Shown piece by piece: positions 5,867-13,451 of a stretch of DNA of 13,452 bases. Below the pieces are notes generated by a model, which did not search any database, was not told the origin of the DNA, and saw nothing but the letters and a program-made list of their open reading frames with translations. Position 1 is the first letter of the stretch. Every line of letters begins with the position of its first letter. The translations under genes were made by a program, and so were the position numbers. The stretch comes from Blastocatellia bacterium (GTDB lineage Bacteria; Acidobacteriota; Blastocatellia; Pyrinomonadales; Pyrinomonadaceae): contig JACDAK010000018.1 in the NCBI GenBank assembly GCA_013695495.1, positions 1 to 13,452 of the forward strand, in the 5' to 3' direction.

Positions 5867-8314
5867 TTACAGCTTCATCTCGGCGATGGTGGCGCCGTTG
5901 CCGCCTTGGTTGGGAGGGGCGAAGGCGAAGCGTTCGACGAGGTCGTGGTTTTTGAGGAAATGGTGGACGTAGTTTTTGAGGGCACCGGTGCCGAAACCGT
6001 GGATGATGCGGATGCGAGGGAGCGATGCCATGTAGGCTTCGTCGATGAAGCGGTCGAGCTCGTATTCGGCCTCGGCGGTGGTATGGCCGAGAAGGTTGAG
6101 TTCGACGGGGGCATCGGGCGAGTCGATGGGCTTGGAGAGAGAACCGGCGGCTGACTGTGCTGATTTGTTGGCAGAGGCGGACTGGCCGGTCGCCACGGCT
6201 CCGGGTACAGAATGTGTAAGGCGGAGATCGGCGAGCCTTTCTCGCATACGGATGCTGCCGACTAGGACCTCAGCGGTGTCTTTGTCGATCTTTTCGATGG
6301 TGCCGACGTTGCCGAATGAGGTGATGACCTTTGAGCCTACGGCGATCTCCGACGGGTCGCCTGACACGGCTTCGGGGTAAGTTGGTTCAGCCGGTCGGAA
6401 CCCGGTCGCTGCGGGGGTTCCCGGTTCTGACTTGGCGGCCCCGACCTTGGTCACTAAGGCACGGTTAAGCTCGGCTTTGCGGGCCGAGCGTTCTTTATCG
6501 AGCTTGTTCTTGAGTGCTTTGTCTTCGATGGAATCGATAAACGCCTTGGATTGACGGTCGAAAGATTCGACGGTGTCAGCGAGTGCGTGTTCGAACTCTT
6601 TTTGCCGTGCCTTTTCCTTCTTTATCGCTTCGACCTCGAGCCCGGCGTATTTCATCGCCGTCGCTTCGCGTTCTTCTTCGAGAGCGATACGCAGGTCTTC
6701 AGCAAGTTTGGATTCGCATTGAAGTTTAAGCAGATAAGCCTCGGCGTCCTGAGCGGAGATGTCGAGATTGCTTCGTGCTTCGTCGATGACCTCTGGGAGT
6801 ATGCCGAAGCGGCTGGCGATCTGGATGCCCGAGGAGGCCCCGGCGAGGCCGAGCAGCAGGCGATAGGTCGGCTGGAGAGTCTTTTCATCGAATTCGACCG
6901 AGGCATTAACGACGCCTTCGTCATTTGCCGCGTAGATCTTTAGCCCGCGGTAGTGGGTGGAGGCGATGACCTGTGCACCGCAGTTTCGGCGAAAATGATC
7001 GACGATGGCAACACCGAGTGCGGAGCCTTCCTCAGGGTCGGTGCCGGTCCCGGCTTCGTCCAGCAGGACCAGCGACGGGGCGACGCATTCACGCATCATC
7101 TCGGCGATGTTCGACATGTGCGATGAGAACGTCGAGAGGTTCGCCGAAAGCGATTGATGGTCGCCGATGTCGGCGAGGACAGAGCGGTAGAACGGAATAC
7201 GAGCCGCCTTTGCCGGAACGGGCAAGCCGGAGATCGCCATCAGGCTGATAAGGCCTGCGGTCTTGAGCACGACCGTCTTACCACCGGCATTCGCACCCGA
7301 AATGATCATCACAGACCGGTCTTGAGTTAGCTTGAACGAGCCGGGCACGACCTCACGGTCAGAATCTTCGCCTCGCAGATGCTCTTCCAACAAAGGGTGG
7401 CGGGCGTCGGTCAGCTCAAGAGTGCCGCGGTCAGATATGTCAGGAACGATCGCTTTGAAGCTTCGTGCGAATGCGACCTTTGCCTTGATGAAATCGAGCT
7501 CAGTCACGGCCTCGACCGCAGCACCGATCGCGGGGAGTTGCTCCCGAAGCTCTTCCGTGAGTTCGAAGAGAATGCGGACGATCTCGCGTTCTTCTTTACC
7601 TTTGAGGTTTTGAAGCTCATTGTTTGCCTCGATCGCTTCGAGCGGTTCGACAAAAACGGTGGCACCGCTTGACGAGAACCCGTGAGCAACGCCGCCGACC
7701 TTTCCGCGAAAATCAAATTTGACGGGGATGACGAATCGGTCGTTGCGAACGGTCACGATCGCATCCTGAATAGCATCACCGGAGGCACGCATCACCGATT
7801 CAAGCGAGCGGGTAAGCCGTGCACGCTGTGCAGAGATCTCACGGCGGAGACGTGCAAGTTCCGGGGACGCGGAGTCATCGATCTCACCACCCGGCAGCAG
7901 CTTTTTATTGATCTTTTCGAGTACGCCGAGGAGAGCCGGCGGGATATTCTCAACCACCGACCAAAGCGTGGGCACGAAGTCTTTCTCAGGCTGGATCAGC
8001 GAACGCGTAAATAAAGCCTGACTGCAAACGCGGGTTACCTCAAGGAGCAGATTCGGCTCCAGCGTTGCATTGCGGATGTTCAGAATAGCAACCGCATCTG
8101 CGGGATCCGCTAGTCCGCTGAATGACCAGGAGACTTGCTTCTCTTCGTTGAGGACAATGGTCTCAGAGACGACGGCTAACGCTCTTTCAAGCTCATGGCT
8201 GTTCTTGAAGGGGCGCAGACCGGCGAAACGCTCTTCGCCCATCGGGGTCTGTGCGTTGCGGCTGACAAGTTCGAGCAGTCGGCCGTATTCCAATGTTTCG
8301 AGCGAAAACGACAT
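5867..8314 (-). CDS. mutS2: MutS2-family ATPase with C-terminal Smr nuclease domain
   Basis: This 815-residue protein is the usual MutS2 size. It lacks the MutS mismatch-recognition head. Visible parts are an N-terminal core/clamp region (about 1-320), Walker A SGANAGGKTVVL (K346), Walker B LVLLDEAGTGTDPEEG (D419, E420) and the STHYRGLK segment after it. A long charged coiled coil follows (about 525-630), then a KOW-like GSKVITSFGNVGTIEKI segment, and a C-terminal Smr domain with LNLLGHTTAEAE and HGFGTGALK (H772). Family knowledge: MutS2 proteins bind branched DNA and suppress homologous recombination, and some bind collided ribosomes, where the Smr domain may cleave RNA. Which role applies here cannot be seen. 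The ATG directly follows the TAG of the upstream DUF427 gene, pointing to translational coupling. The 3' part has a different base skew from the 5' part. Confidence 0.96.
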   Translation of the reverse strand: MSFSLETLEYGRLLELVSRNAQTPMGEERFAGLRPFKNSHELERALAVVSETIVLNEEKQVSWSFSGLADPADAVAILNIRNATLEPNLLLEVTRVCSQALFTRSLIQPEKDFVPTLWSVVENIPPALLGVLEKINKKLLPGGEIDDSASPELARLRREISAQRARLTRSLESVMRASGDAIQDAIVTVRNDRFVIPVKFDFRGKVGGVAHGFSSSGATVFVEPLEAIEANNELQNLKGKEEREIVRILFELTEELREQLPAIGAAVEAVTELDFIKAKVAFARSFKAIVPDISDRGTLELTDARHPLLEEHLRGEDSDREVVPGSFKLTQDRSVMIISGANAGGKTVVLKTAGLISLMAISGLPVPAKAARIPFYRSVLADIGDHQSLSANLSTFSSHMSNIAEMMRECVAPSLVLLDEAGTGTDPEEGSALGVAIVDHFRRNCGAQVIASTHYRGLKIYAANDEGVVNASVEFDEKTLQPTYRLLLGLAGASSGIQIASRFGILPEVIDEARSNLDISAQDAEAYLLKLQCESKLAEDLRIALEEEREATAMKYAGLEVEAIKKEKARQKEFEHALADTVESFDRQSKAFIDSIEDKALKNKLDKERSARKAELNRALVTKVGAAKSEPGTPAATGFRPAEPTYPEAVSGDPSEIAVGSKVITSFGNVGTIEKIDKDTAEVLVGSIRMRERLADLRLTHSVPGAVATGQSASANKSAQSAAGSLSKPIDSPDAPVELNLLGHTTAEAEYELDRFIDEAYMASLPRIRIIHGFGTGALKNYVHHFLKNHDLVERFAFAPPNQGGNGATIAEMKL

Positions 8315-8596
8315 CTACTCAACGATCTCGACGCCTTTCCAAAAGGCGACGTGCCCTTCGATCTCTTTAGCATCGGGCTTGGCCTCGGGGTAATACCACG
8401 CAGCATCGCCGTTCGTGTCACCATTAACGACAACGTCGTAATAGCTCGCCGTCCCTTTCCACCCGCAGACGGTATGCGTCTCGCTTGGCTGGAAATATTC
8501 CGTCTTGATCGACTCAGCAGGGAAGTAGTGGTTGCCTTCGACCACCTTGGTCTCGTCGCTTTCTGCTAAAACTGTTTCGTTCCAAATCGCTTTCAT
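8315..8596 (-). CDS. DUF427 domain protein
   Basis: A 93-residue soluble protein that fits the single-domain DUF427 family. Family hallmarks are the MKAIWNETVLAESD start, the VEGNHYFPAES segment, then CGWKGTASYYDV and DAAWYYPEAKPDAKEIEGHVAFWKGVEI (given in parts here). No catalytic function is established for the family as far as I know. It starts 3 bp after the DCC gene and its stop codon abuts the mutS2 ATG (TAGATG), so the three genes are probably co-transcribed. An AGGA about 12 bases ahead of the ATG is a weak ribosome-binding candidate. Confidence 0.93.
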   Translation of the reverse strand: MKAIWNETVLAESDETKVVEGNHYFPAESIKTEYFQPSETHTVCGWKGTASYYDVVVNGDTNGDAAWYYPEAKPDAKEIEGHVAFWKGVEIVE

Positions 8597-8599
8597 AAT

Positions 8600-9004
8600 T
8601 TATGATTCCTGAGGCAAAAACCTCGCTCTAAGGTTCGGCGTAGGCATCATACACGCGTCCTGTTTGCCGAAAAGACGGTATCTGTATTTCGCAAAGATCT
8701 TATACGCCAAGTTACGAATGGGACGGGGGACGAGCCACAGGTAATAGGCCGCACTCCAACCACCGTCCAGATGCCGTGCGATCATCACCGCCGCTGATGA
8801 ATATAAGTAAGCCCGGCCATCCTCAATGAGAATGACCGAATCGGTCTCCGTCGGATCTATACCGTGCTCTGCGAGCAACACCTGTCCGATATCGCTCTGA
8901 ATCGGTGTGAATTTGAAATAAGCGCTGCTGTCGTGCTCGATAATAAAGTTCACCGAGCCGTTACAAAAGTTGCAAACCCCGTCAAATAGGACGATCGCCG
9001 ACAT
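8600..9004 (-). CDS. DCC1-like (DUF393) thiol-disulfide oxidoreductase family protein
   Basis: A 134-residue protein with the family-defining DGVCNFCNGSV motif near the N-terminus (C11 and C14 form a CxxC after D8). It also has a SAAVMIARHLDGGW segment and the RYRLFGKQDAC stretch common to the family. The fold is thioredoxin-like and a redox role is predicted from the CxxC, but the substrate is unknown. No signal peptide is seen, so a cytoplasmic place is likely. It is the first gene of the minus-strand run into DUF427 and mutS2, and it faces dsbD across a 132-bp divergent gap. Confidence 0.93.
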   Translation of the reverse strand: MSAIVLFDGVCNFCNGSVNFIIEHDSSAYFKFTPIQSDIGQVLLAEHGIDPTETDSVILIEDGRAYLYSSAAVMIARHLDGGWSAAYYLWLVPRPIRNLAYKIFAKYRYRLFGKQDACMMPTPNLRARFLPQES

Positions 9005-9136
9005 GGTTATATTCTAACCTATCTTTTGTGGCAGTGCCCTCAATCGCCGGTGGAACTGATCTTTATAACTGTCATGCGGTGAATCGAAACTCGGCGGGCT
9101 TTTGTATGCCGGTGAATAATAATAAGATTGTAGAGG
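9005..9136. promoter_or_regulatory. Divergent promoter region between the DCC gene and dsbD
   Basis: This 132-bp gap must hold the starts of both transcription units. On the minus strand TAGAAT (plus 9011-9016) is a -10 candidate close to the DCC ATG, inside a small inverted repeat (GGTTA...TAACC, 9005-9019). On the plus strand an AT-rich run (about 9113-9128, with TAAGAT) could serve as the dsbD -10. Neither has a convincing -35. Confidence 0.3.
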
Positions 9137-11032
9137 ATGCGTAGGTTACAACTCATTATCTTTTTGTTGGCGGTGTTGCTGCCGGCGGCTGCGTTTGCTC
9201 AGAATCCTACGAAGTGGGTGCTGGAGTCGCACGTAAAAGGACGGCCGCTGAACGCGGGCGATGAGTTGAGCGTTACACTGCGGGCGACGGTGGAGCCGGG
9301 ATGGCATCTATATGCACCCGATCAGCCGAAGGGCGGACCGATAGCGACGACGATCAAACCTGCACCCGACACACCCTTTGAGATAGTCGGCGAGATCACC
9401 TCGCCTCAACCTTTCGAAGAACCGGACCCGAATTTTATAGTTGACGGACAGCCGCTGAATACGAGGTTCTTTAAGGATGCGGCGGAGTTCCGAATAACGC
9501 TGCGGGCCGGAGCGGCGACGAATGCGGATGTGGCGGCTGTGGACGTGCGCTTTCAGCTCTGTAACGACCAGTTTTGTCTGCCTCCACGGACGAAGCGGGT
9601 GACATTTGCAGGCGAAGAGGATGTTCGCGGTGTTGGCACGACCCGTGCGGCACCCGCCGGGCCTTCGGGCACGCCGGATTATCCGATGACGGTGACTGCG
9701 GAGCAGGCGGAGACGGACCTGTGGCCGTTCATCTGGCTGGCGATAACGTTGGGAGCCTTGTCGCTGCTGACGCCGTGCGTGTTTCCGATGATACCGATAA
9801 CGGTCTCGTATTTCGCAAACCACGCATCGGGCAGCAGGGCAAAATCGGTCAGGCTTGCGACCATCTACTCGCTGGGAATTATCGCTACATTTACGCTGTT
9901 GGGGATGGCGTTAGCGATCTTTATCGGTGCGGCGGGCATTAACCTGTTTGCGGCGAGCCCGTGGGTGAATCTGCTGATAACGGCGATCTTCTTGTTCTTT
10001 GCGTTCAACCTATTCGGTGCTTATGAGATACAGATACCGACGGGCATTCTGACAAAGCTCGACAACCTGACGCGTTCGACGGAGGGCGAGGGGAGCGGCA
10101 TCGTCGGTGCCCTGCTGATGGGGTTGACGTTTACGCTGACGTCGTTTACGTGCACTTCGCCTTTTGTAGGGACGATATTGGTGGCGGCGTCGCAGGGGGA
10201 TTGGCAGATGCCGATGGTGGGTATGCTGGCCTTTTCTACGGTGTTTGCGCTGCCGTTCTTTATACTCGCGTTAGTGCCACAGTGGGCATCGCAGCTCCCG
10301 CGAGCGGGCGGGTGGATGAATTCGGTCAAGGTGTCGATGGGCTTCCTCGAGGTAGCGGCGGCGATGAAGTTCTTGTCCAACGTCGACCTCGTGTGGAAGT
10401 GGGGCATCTTTACGCGGGACGTGGTGTTGAGCGTTTGGATAGCCATCGGGATAATTCTGGCGATATATCTTTTGGGCAAGTTTCAGCTCGCGCATGATTC
10501 GAAGCCCGAGCGGATCGGTGCCTTTCGATTGGCATCGGCGATCATCGCTCTGTCGATCAGCTTTTATCTTTTGACTGGGCTGTTTGGTGCGAAGCTTGGT
10601 GAACTTGAGGCGTTTTTGCCGCCTGATCTAAATAATTCGTCCGCACGGATGCTGGGCGGCGGGCAGCGGCTAACCTGGATAAAGAACGATTACGAGGGAG
10701 CCTTGCGAAAGGCTCAGGAAGAGGGGAAGCGGGTATTCGTCGATTTTACGGGTTACACGTGCACGAACTGCCGATGGATGGAGGCGAACGTTTTCGCGAA
10801 AACAGAGGTTGAGGCTGAGCTTGAGAAATTTGTACTCGTATCGCTGTATACGGACGGCGAGGGCGAACTTTATGAGAAGCACCAGCGGCTTGAGCAGGAG
10901 AAATTCGGGACGGTCGCCCTGCCGTTTTATGCCGTTATCGAGCCGGACGAACGGATAGTTGCCACATTCCCCGGGTTGACGCGGAACGTGCAGGAGTTTG
11001 TTGACTTTTTGAAGAAAGGGCAGGAAAATTAG
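9137..11032 (+). CDS. dsbD: Thiol:disulfide interchange protein DsbD (protein-disulfide reductase)
   Basis: DsbD passes electrons from cytoplasmic thioredoxin across the inner membrane to periplasmic thiol proteins. The 631-residue protein has all three modules. A signal peptide (1-21, ending AFA) leads to a periplasmic alpha domain with the cysteine pair C142 and C147 in FQLCNDQFCLPP. The multi-span beta domain (about 190-500) carries the paired membrane cysteines C214 (LTPCVFPMIPITV) and C339 (SFTCTSPFVG). The C-terminal thioredoxin-like gamma domain has a CxxC, C542 and C545, in YTCTNCRWMEANVF. All six redox cysteines are present, so it should be functional. AGAGG abuts the ATG directly, too close for an ideal Shine-Dalgarno. 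It is followed after 9 bp by the cysteine dioxygenase gene, probably in one operon. Confidence 0.96.
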   Translation: MRRLQLIIFLLAVLLPAAAFAQNPTKWVLESHVKGRPLNAGDELSVTLRATVEPGWHLYAPDQPKGGPIATTIKPAPDTPFEIVGEITSPQPFEEPDPNFIVDGQPLNTRFFKDAAEFRITLRAGAATNADVAAVDVRFQLCNDQFCLPPRTKRVTFAGEEDVRGVGTTRAAPAGPSGTPDYPMTVTAEQAETDLWPFIWLAITLGALSLLTPCVFPMIPITVSYFANHASGSRAKSVRLATIYSLGIIATFTLLGMALAIFIGAAGINLFAASPWVNLLITAIFLFFAFNLFGAYEIQIPTGILTKLDNLTRSTEGEGSGIVGALLMGLTFTLTSFTCTSPFVGTILVAASQGDWQMPMVGMLAFSTVFALPFFILALVPQWASQLPRAGGWMNSVKVSMGFLEVAAAMKFLSNVDLVWKWGIFTRDVVLSVWIAIGIILAIYLLGKFQLAHDSKPERIGAFRLASAIIALSISFYLLTGLFGAKLGELEAFLPPDLNNSSARMLGGGQRLTWIKNDYEGALRKAQEEGKRVFVDFTGYTCTNCRWMEANVFAKTEVEAELEKFVLVSLYTDGEGELYEKHQRLEQEKFGTVALPFYAVIEPDERIVATFPGLTRNVQEFVDFLKKGQEN

Positions 11033-11041
11033 CGATATTTG

Positions 11042-11617
11042 ATGAACAGGATACCGGTAAAACAGCTCGTAACCGAACTCTGCACAATACCCGATGCGGA
11101 GTTTGAGTGTCAGAACGTTTACGATTTTCTCGGGCGGCATCCAGTTGATGTCGACTCGATGCAGCCCTACCTTTTCTGGAGCGAGAAGTGCTACACCCGC
11201 AATCTTATATATAGAGACGACCGATACGAGATGATGGCGATCTGCTGGGGCAGCGGGCAGGTTTCGCGCGTGCATGACCACGCGGAACAGCGGTGCTGGA
11301 TGACGGTGCCGATAGGGAAGCTTCGCGGGCAGAATTTTGCGGTTGTTGAAAAGGATGAAGGACGGGGTTTTTGTAAGCTTGTTGAGACGGACACCTTTGA
11401 TCTCTCCGATTGCCTGGCGGCGAAGGTCGAGCTGGAAGAGCCCGTTCATCAGATCTTGAACCTAACAGAGTTTGCCGAGCCCGCGGTGAGCATTCACATC
11501 TATTCCAAACCCTACGACCGGTGCATCTCATTTTGCCGCGACACCGATACATTCAAGGAAGTGCCTCTGTTTTACACCAGCGTTGACGGCATGCTCTGTA
11601 AGGGCGTTACTCTTTGA
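11042..11617 (+). CDS. Cysteine dioxygenase family protein
   Basis: Cysteine dioxygenases oxidise L-cysteine to cysteine sulfinate using iron and O2. The cupin core is visible. With numbering from a TTG one codon upstream (11039), the iron ligands are H79 and H81 (VHDHAEQRCW) and H137 (VHQIL). R54 (YTRN) fits the substrate-carboxylate arginine, and H153 and Y155 (HIYSKPYDRC) fit the catalytic His/Tyr pair. C86 lies seven residues after the first iron histidine, matching the cysteine that crosslinks to that tyrosine in mammalian enzymes. Many bacterial homologues have glycine there. The length of about 191 residues is normal. ATG at 11042 is chosen over the TTG directly before it; neither has a good Shine-Dalgarno. 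The gene lies 9 bp after dsbD. A related 3-mercaptopropionate dioxygenase is less likely because of the arginine and Cys-Tyr pair. Confidence 0.92.
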   Translation: MNRIPVKQLVTELCTIPDAEFECQNVYDFLGRHPVDVDSMQPYLFWSEKCYTRNLIYRDDRYEMMAICWGSGQVSRVHDHAEQRCWMTVPIGKLRGQNFAVVEKDEGRGFCKLVETDTFDLSDCLAAKVELEEPVHQILNLTEFAEPAVSIHIYSKPYDRCISFCRDTDTFKEVPLFYTSVDGMLCKGVTL

Positions 11618-11622
11618 TCCGA

Positions 11623-11637
11623 TTAATTAGTAATTAA
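11623..11637. repeat. Perfect AT-rich palindrome
   Basis: TTAATTAGTAATTAA is a 15-base perfect palindrome around a central G, in the 42-bp gap between the cysteine dioxygenase and the glycosyltransferase gene. CTAATTAA recurs just before the next ATG. It could be an operator or part of a promoter. No T tract or GC stem makes it a terminator. Confidence 0.45.
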
Positions 11638-11659
11638 CTAGCTAACGATCATCTAATTA

Positions 11660-13198
11660 ATGAGCAGAAAATCGGCCATCATCGTTGGCGTTGCGGCTGT
11701 TTACGTTGCGTTGCGGATAGCGGGGATCGCCGAGTCTTGCCTGTGGTTTGATGAGATCTTTGGCGTGCATGCGGCTGAGCATCCGTGGGGCGAGATGTTC
11801 GGGTTCATTGCGCAGGACCTGATACATCCGCCGCTCTTTTATGTGGTGCTGAAGCTTTGGATGGCGATCGGGGGCGACGGGGTTTGGTGGCTGCGGCTGC
11901 TGCCGGTGGTGTTCTCGGTGCTTGCGATGTTCCCTTTCCTTCAGATCTGCCGTGAGCTGAAGCTGAGGTATTTCGCGGTTGTCGTGGCGTTCACTTTATT
12001 TGCGGTGAACGGGGCGCTGATCAAATATGCGCAGGAAGTGCGGATGTACAGCATGCTGCTGTTTCTGTCGCTGATGTCAGTGTGGCTGTTCACGAGGTAT
12101 TTTGTTAAGGGAAAGAGCTTTGTGGTGCTGGTGATCGTCAATCTCCTGATGGTCCACACGCACTATTATGGATGGTTGGTTGTCGGGGCGGAGATTGCGG
12201 CGATCGCGGCCTTTCAGCGGATAAAGCTGCGCGAGACGCTGTTGATGGCGGGGATAACGGCGGCCGGTTTCTTGCCATGGGCATGGGCAGTTGTTTCGGC
12301 TGCGAGAGGTGGTGCGGATGTTGGGCAGAATATCGGATGGATAGAGCGGCCGGCCGTTGGAGCGGTGGCGGGGCTGTTGCTGGATGTGGTCGAGCCGTTT
12401 TACTTTCAGTTGAATAGTGCTGAACCCGCTTCGATCTTTGTAATTTCGGTTCCTTTGCTCTTGCTGATCGGCTACGCAGCGATCCGTTATCTACAGGGCT
12501 CGCCCAATATAGATGAGAAGCGTAACGCATATCTGCTGGGGATCCTGACGTGCGTTCCAGTTTTCGCCGCCCTGCTATTGAGTTGGACATTACCGCATTC
12601 AGTTTGGGGGTCGCGTCATCTGATCGTCGTCTTTGCACCATTCCTCATACTCTCGGCCGTATTCTTGACGGAATTGAAGAACACAATAGAACGAACCTTG
12701 GTTCTGACTCTCATTGGAACGGGAATTTTAGTCTCTCTTGTTCCCTTCGCGTTTACGCCAACACAAGAACAGCCTTGGTGCAAATGGGAGAAGGCTGCAC
12801 AGATCATACTCAGCAGTGAAGATGGTCCGATCAAACAAGGCGAACCGGTTGCGGTTTATGGTTTCGAAGACCTTTCGGTTTACCACCTCTGGTTCGCTTT
12901 AAGGAATAACCCAAACTATCGAGTCTACAAAGTTGACGGGATTGACGGCCTAATCGAGGACAAAGCATATTTTCTGCCCCGGGGTTTCTTCAACGTAGAG
13001 AAAGTCGGTCTTGATGGCATAGACGACGAAAGGCTCTGTGCGTCATTTCGGGGAGCAGAAACGGCTGAACAGCGTCTACATGTTTCGGTCTTATCCGAAC
13101 GGGGTTATACGGAGAAGCGCTCGGAGATCCTTTCCGGTCCGGTTGAGAAGGTCTTTCTGGTCGAGTTCTTCCGTCAACCTGGCGCGATCACTAAATAG
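11660..13198 (+). CDS. GT39-like (ArnT/PMT-type) integral-membrane glycosyltransferase
   Basis: A 512-residue protein with many hydrophobic spans in the first 375 residues and a more polar C-terminal 135. Motifs fit GT-C glycosyltransferases that use lipid-linked sugars: LWFDE in the first outer loop (D31, E32), then DLIHPPLFYVVL (H56, P57, P58), then IKYAQEVRMYSMLLFLSL. These match the GT39 / dolichyl-phosphate-mannosyltransferase-like families of bacteria, which usually move a sugar from polyprenyl phosphate to protein, lipid or glycan in the periplasm. The acceptor cannot be told from sequence. A 42-bp AT-rich gap separates it from the cysteine dioxygenase, so co-transcription is possible but not clear. 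The coding strand is G-rich up to about 12420 and then becomes balanced, an abrupt change inside one gene. Confidence 0.88.
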   Translation: MSRKSAIIVGVAAVYVALRIAGIAESCLWFDEIFGVHAAEHPWGEMFGFIAQDLIHPPLFYVVLKLWMAIGGDGVWWLRLLPVVFSVLAMFPFLQICRELKLRYFAVVVAFTLFAVNGALIKYAQEVRMYSMLLFLSLMSVWLFTRYFVKGKSFVVLVIVNLLMVHTHYYGWLVVGAEIAAIAAFQRIKLRETLLMAGITAAGFLPWAWAVVSAARGGADVGQNIGWIERPAVGAVAGLLLDVVEPFYFQLNSAEPASIFVISVPLLLLIGYAAIRYLQGSPNIDEKRNAYLLGILTCVPVFAALLLSWTLPHSVWGSRHLIVVFAPFLILSAVFLTELKNTIERTLVLTLIGTGILVSLVPFAFTPTQEQPWCKWEKAAQIILSSEDGPIKQGEPVAVYGFEDLSVYHLWFALRNNPNYRVYKVDGIDGLIEDKAYFLPRGFFNVEKVGLDGIDDERLCASFRGAETAEQRLHVSVLSERGYTEKRSEILSGPVEKVFLVEFFRQPGAITK

Positions 13199-13331
13199 AT
13201 CAACAACGAAAGAAGTAGCAGATATCGAAATATACACTCAACCGGTTGCGCTTGCTATCGACGCCGGAAAGAACATCAAAGGCTTGGCCATTAACATTTT
13301 GGAGCGCCTGGCTTTGAGTTGTTAGACCCAA
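13199..13331. other. Intergenic stretch with no recognised feature
   Basis: Between the convergent glycosyltransferase gene and the partial minus-strand gene. I see only a 10-base palindrome (CAACCGGTTG, 13239-13248) and a poor imperfect pairing of CAAAG and CTTTG arms around 13277-13318. No clear terminator. A plus-strand frame runs through to about 13325 but has no recognisable protein and mostly overlaps the glycosyltransferase gene. Confidence 0.5.
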
Positions 13332-13451
13332 TTACCGCATAACACGATATTCCTCAGGGATACTGAGAACGTAGTAAGCAGTTGCCGCCGTCTTTCCGTC
13401 GCCGCTGAGGAACAACCCGTGCTGCGCTCGGTGATACAAGCCACTGTAATG
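13332..13451 (-). CDS. C-terminal end of an unrecognised protein (partial, runs off the right edge)
   Basis: The minus strand is open from the window edge to a TAA at 13332-13334 and encodes 39 residues that read like real protein: HYSGLYHRAQHGLFLSGDGK at the visible start, then AYYVLSIPEEYRVMR at the end. The mix of aromatic, charged and glycine-turn residues, and stops in at least one other minus frame, support coding. I do not recognise the family. The gene converges on the glycosyltransferase gene. Confidence 0.5.
   Translation of the reverse strand, partial: HYSGLYHRAQHGLFLSGDGKTAATAYYVLSIPEEYRVMR

Noticed and set aside
9005..9019. Small inverted repeat GGTTA/TAACC as an operator
   Set aside because: Five-base arms in AT-rich DNA are expected by chance; kept only as a note in the divergent promoter region.
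10670..11449. Minus-strand open frame of 259 residues across the dsbD/cysteine dioxygenase junction
   Set aside because: It is antisense to the thioredoxin domain of DsbD and the cupin core, both clearly coding, and has no family resemblance.
13038..13325. Plus-strand frame overlapping the end of the glycosyltransferase and the gap beyond
   Set aside because: Most of it overlaps conserved coding sequence out of frame, and the last 40 residues show no known motif.
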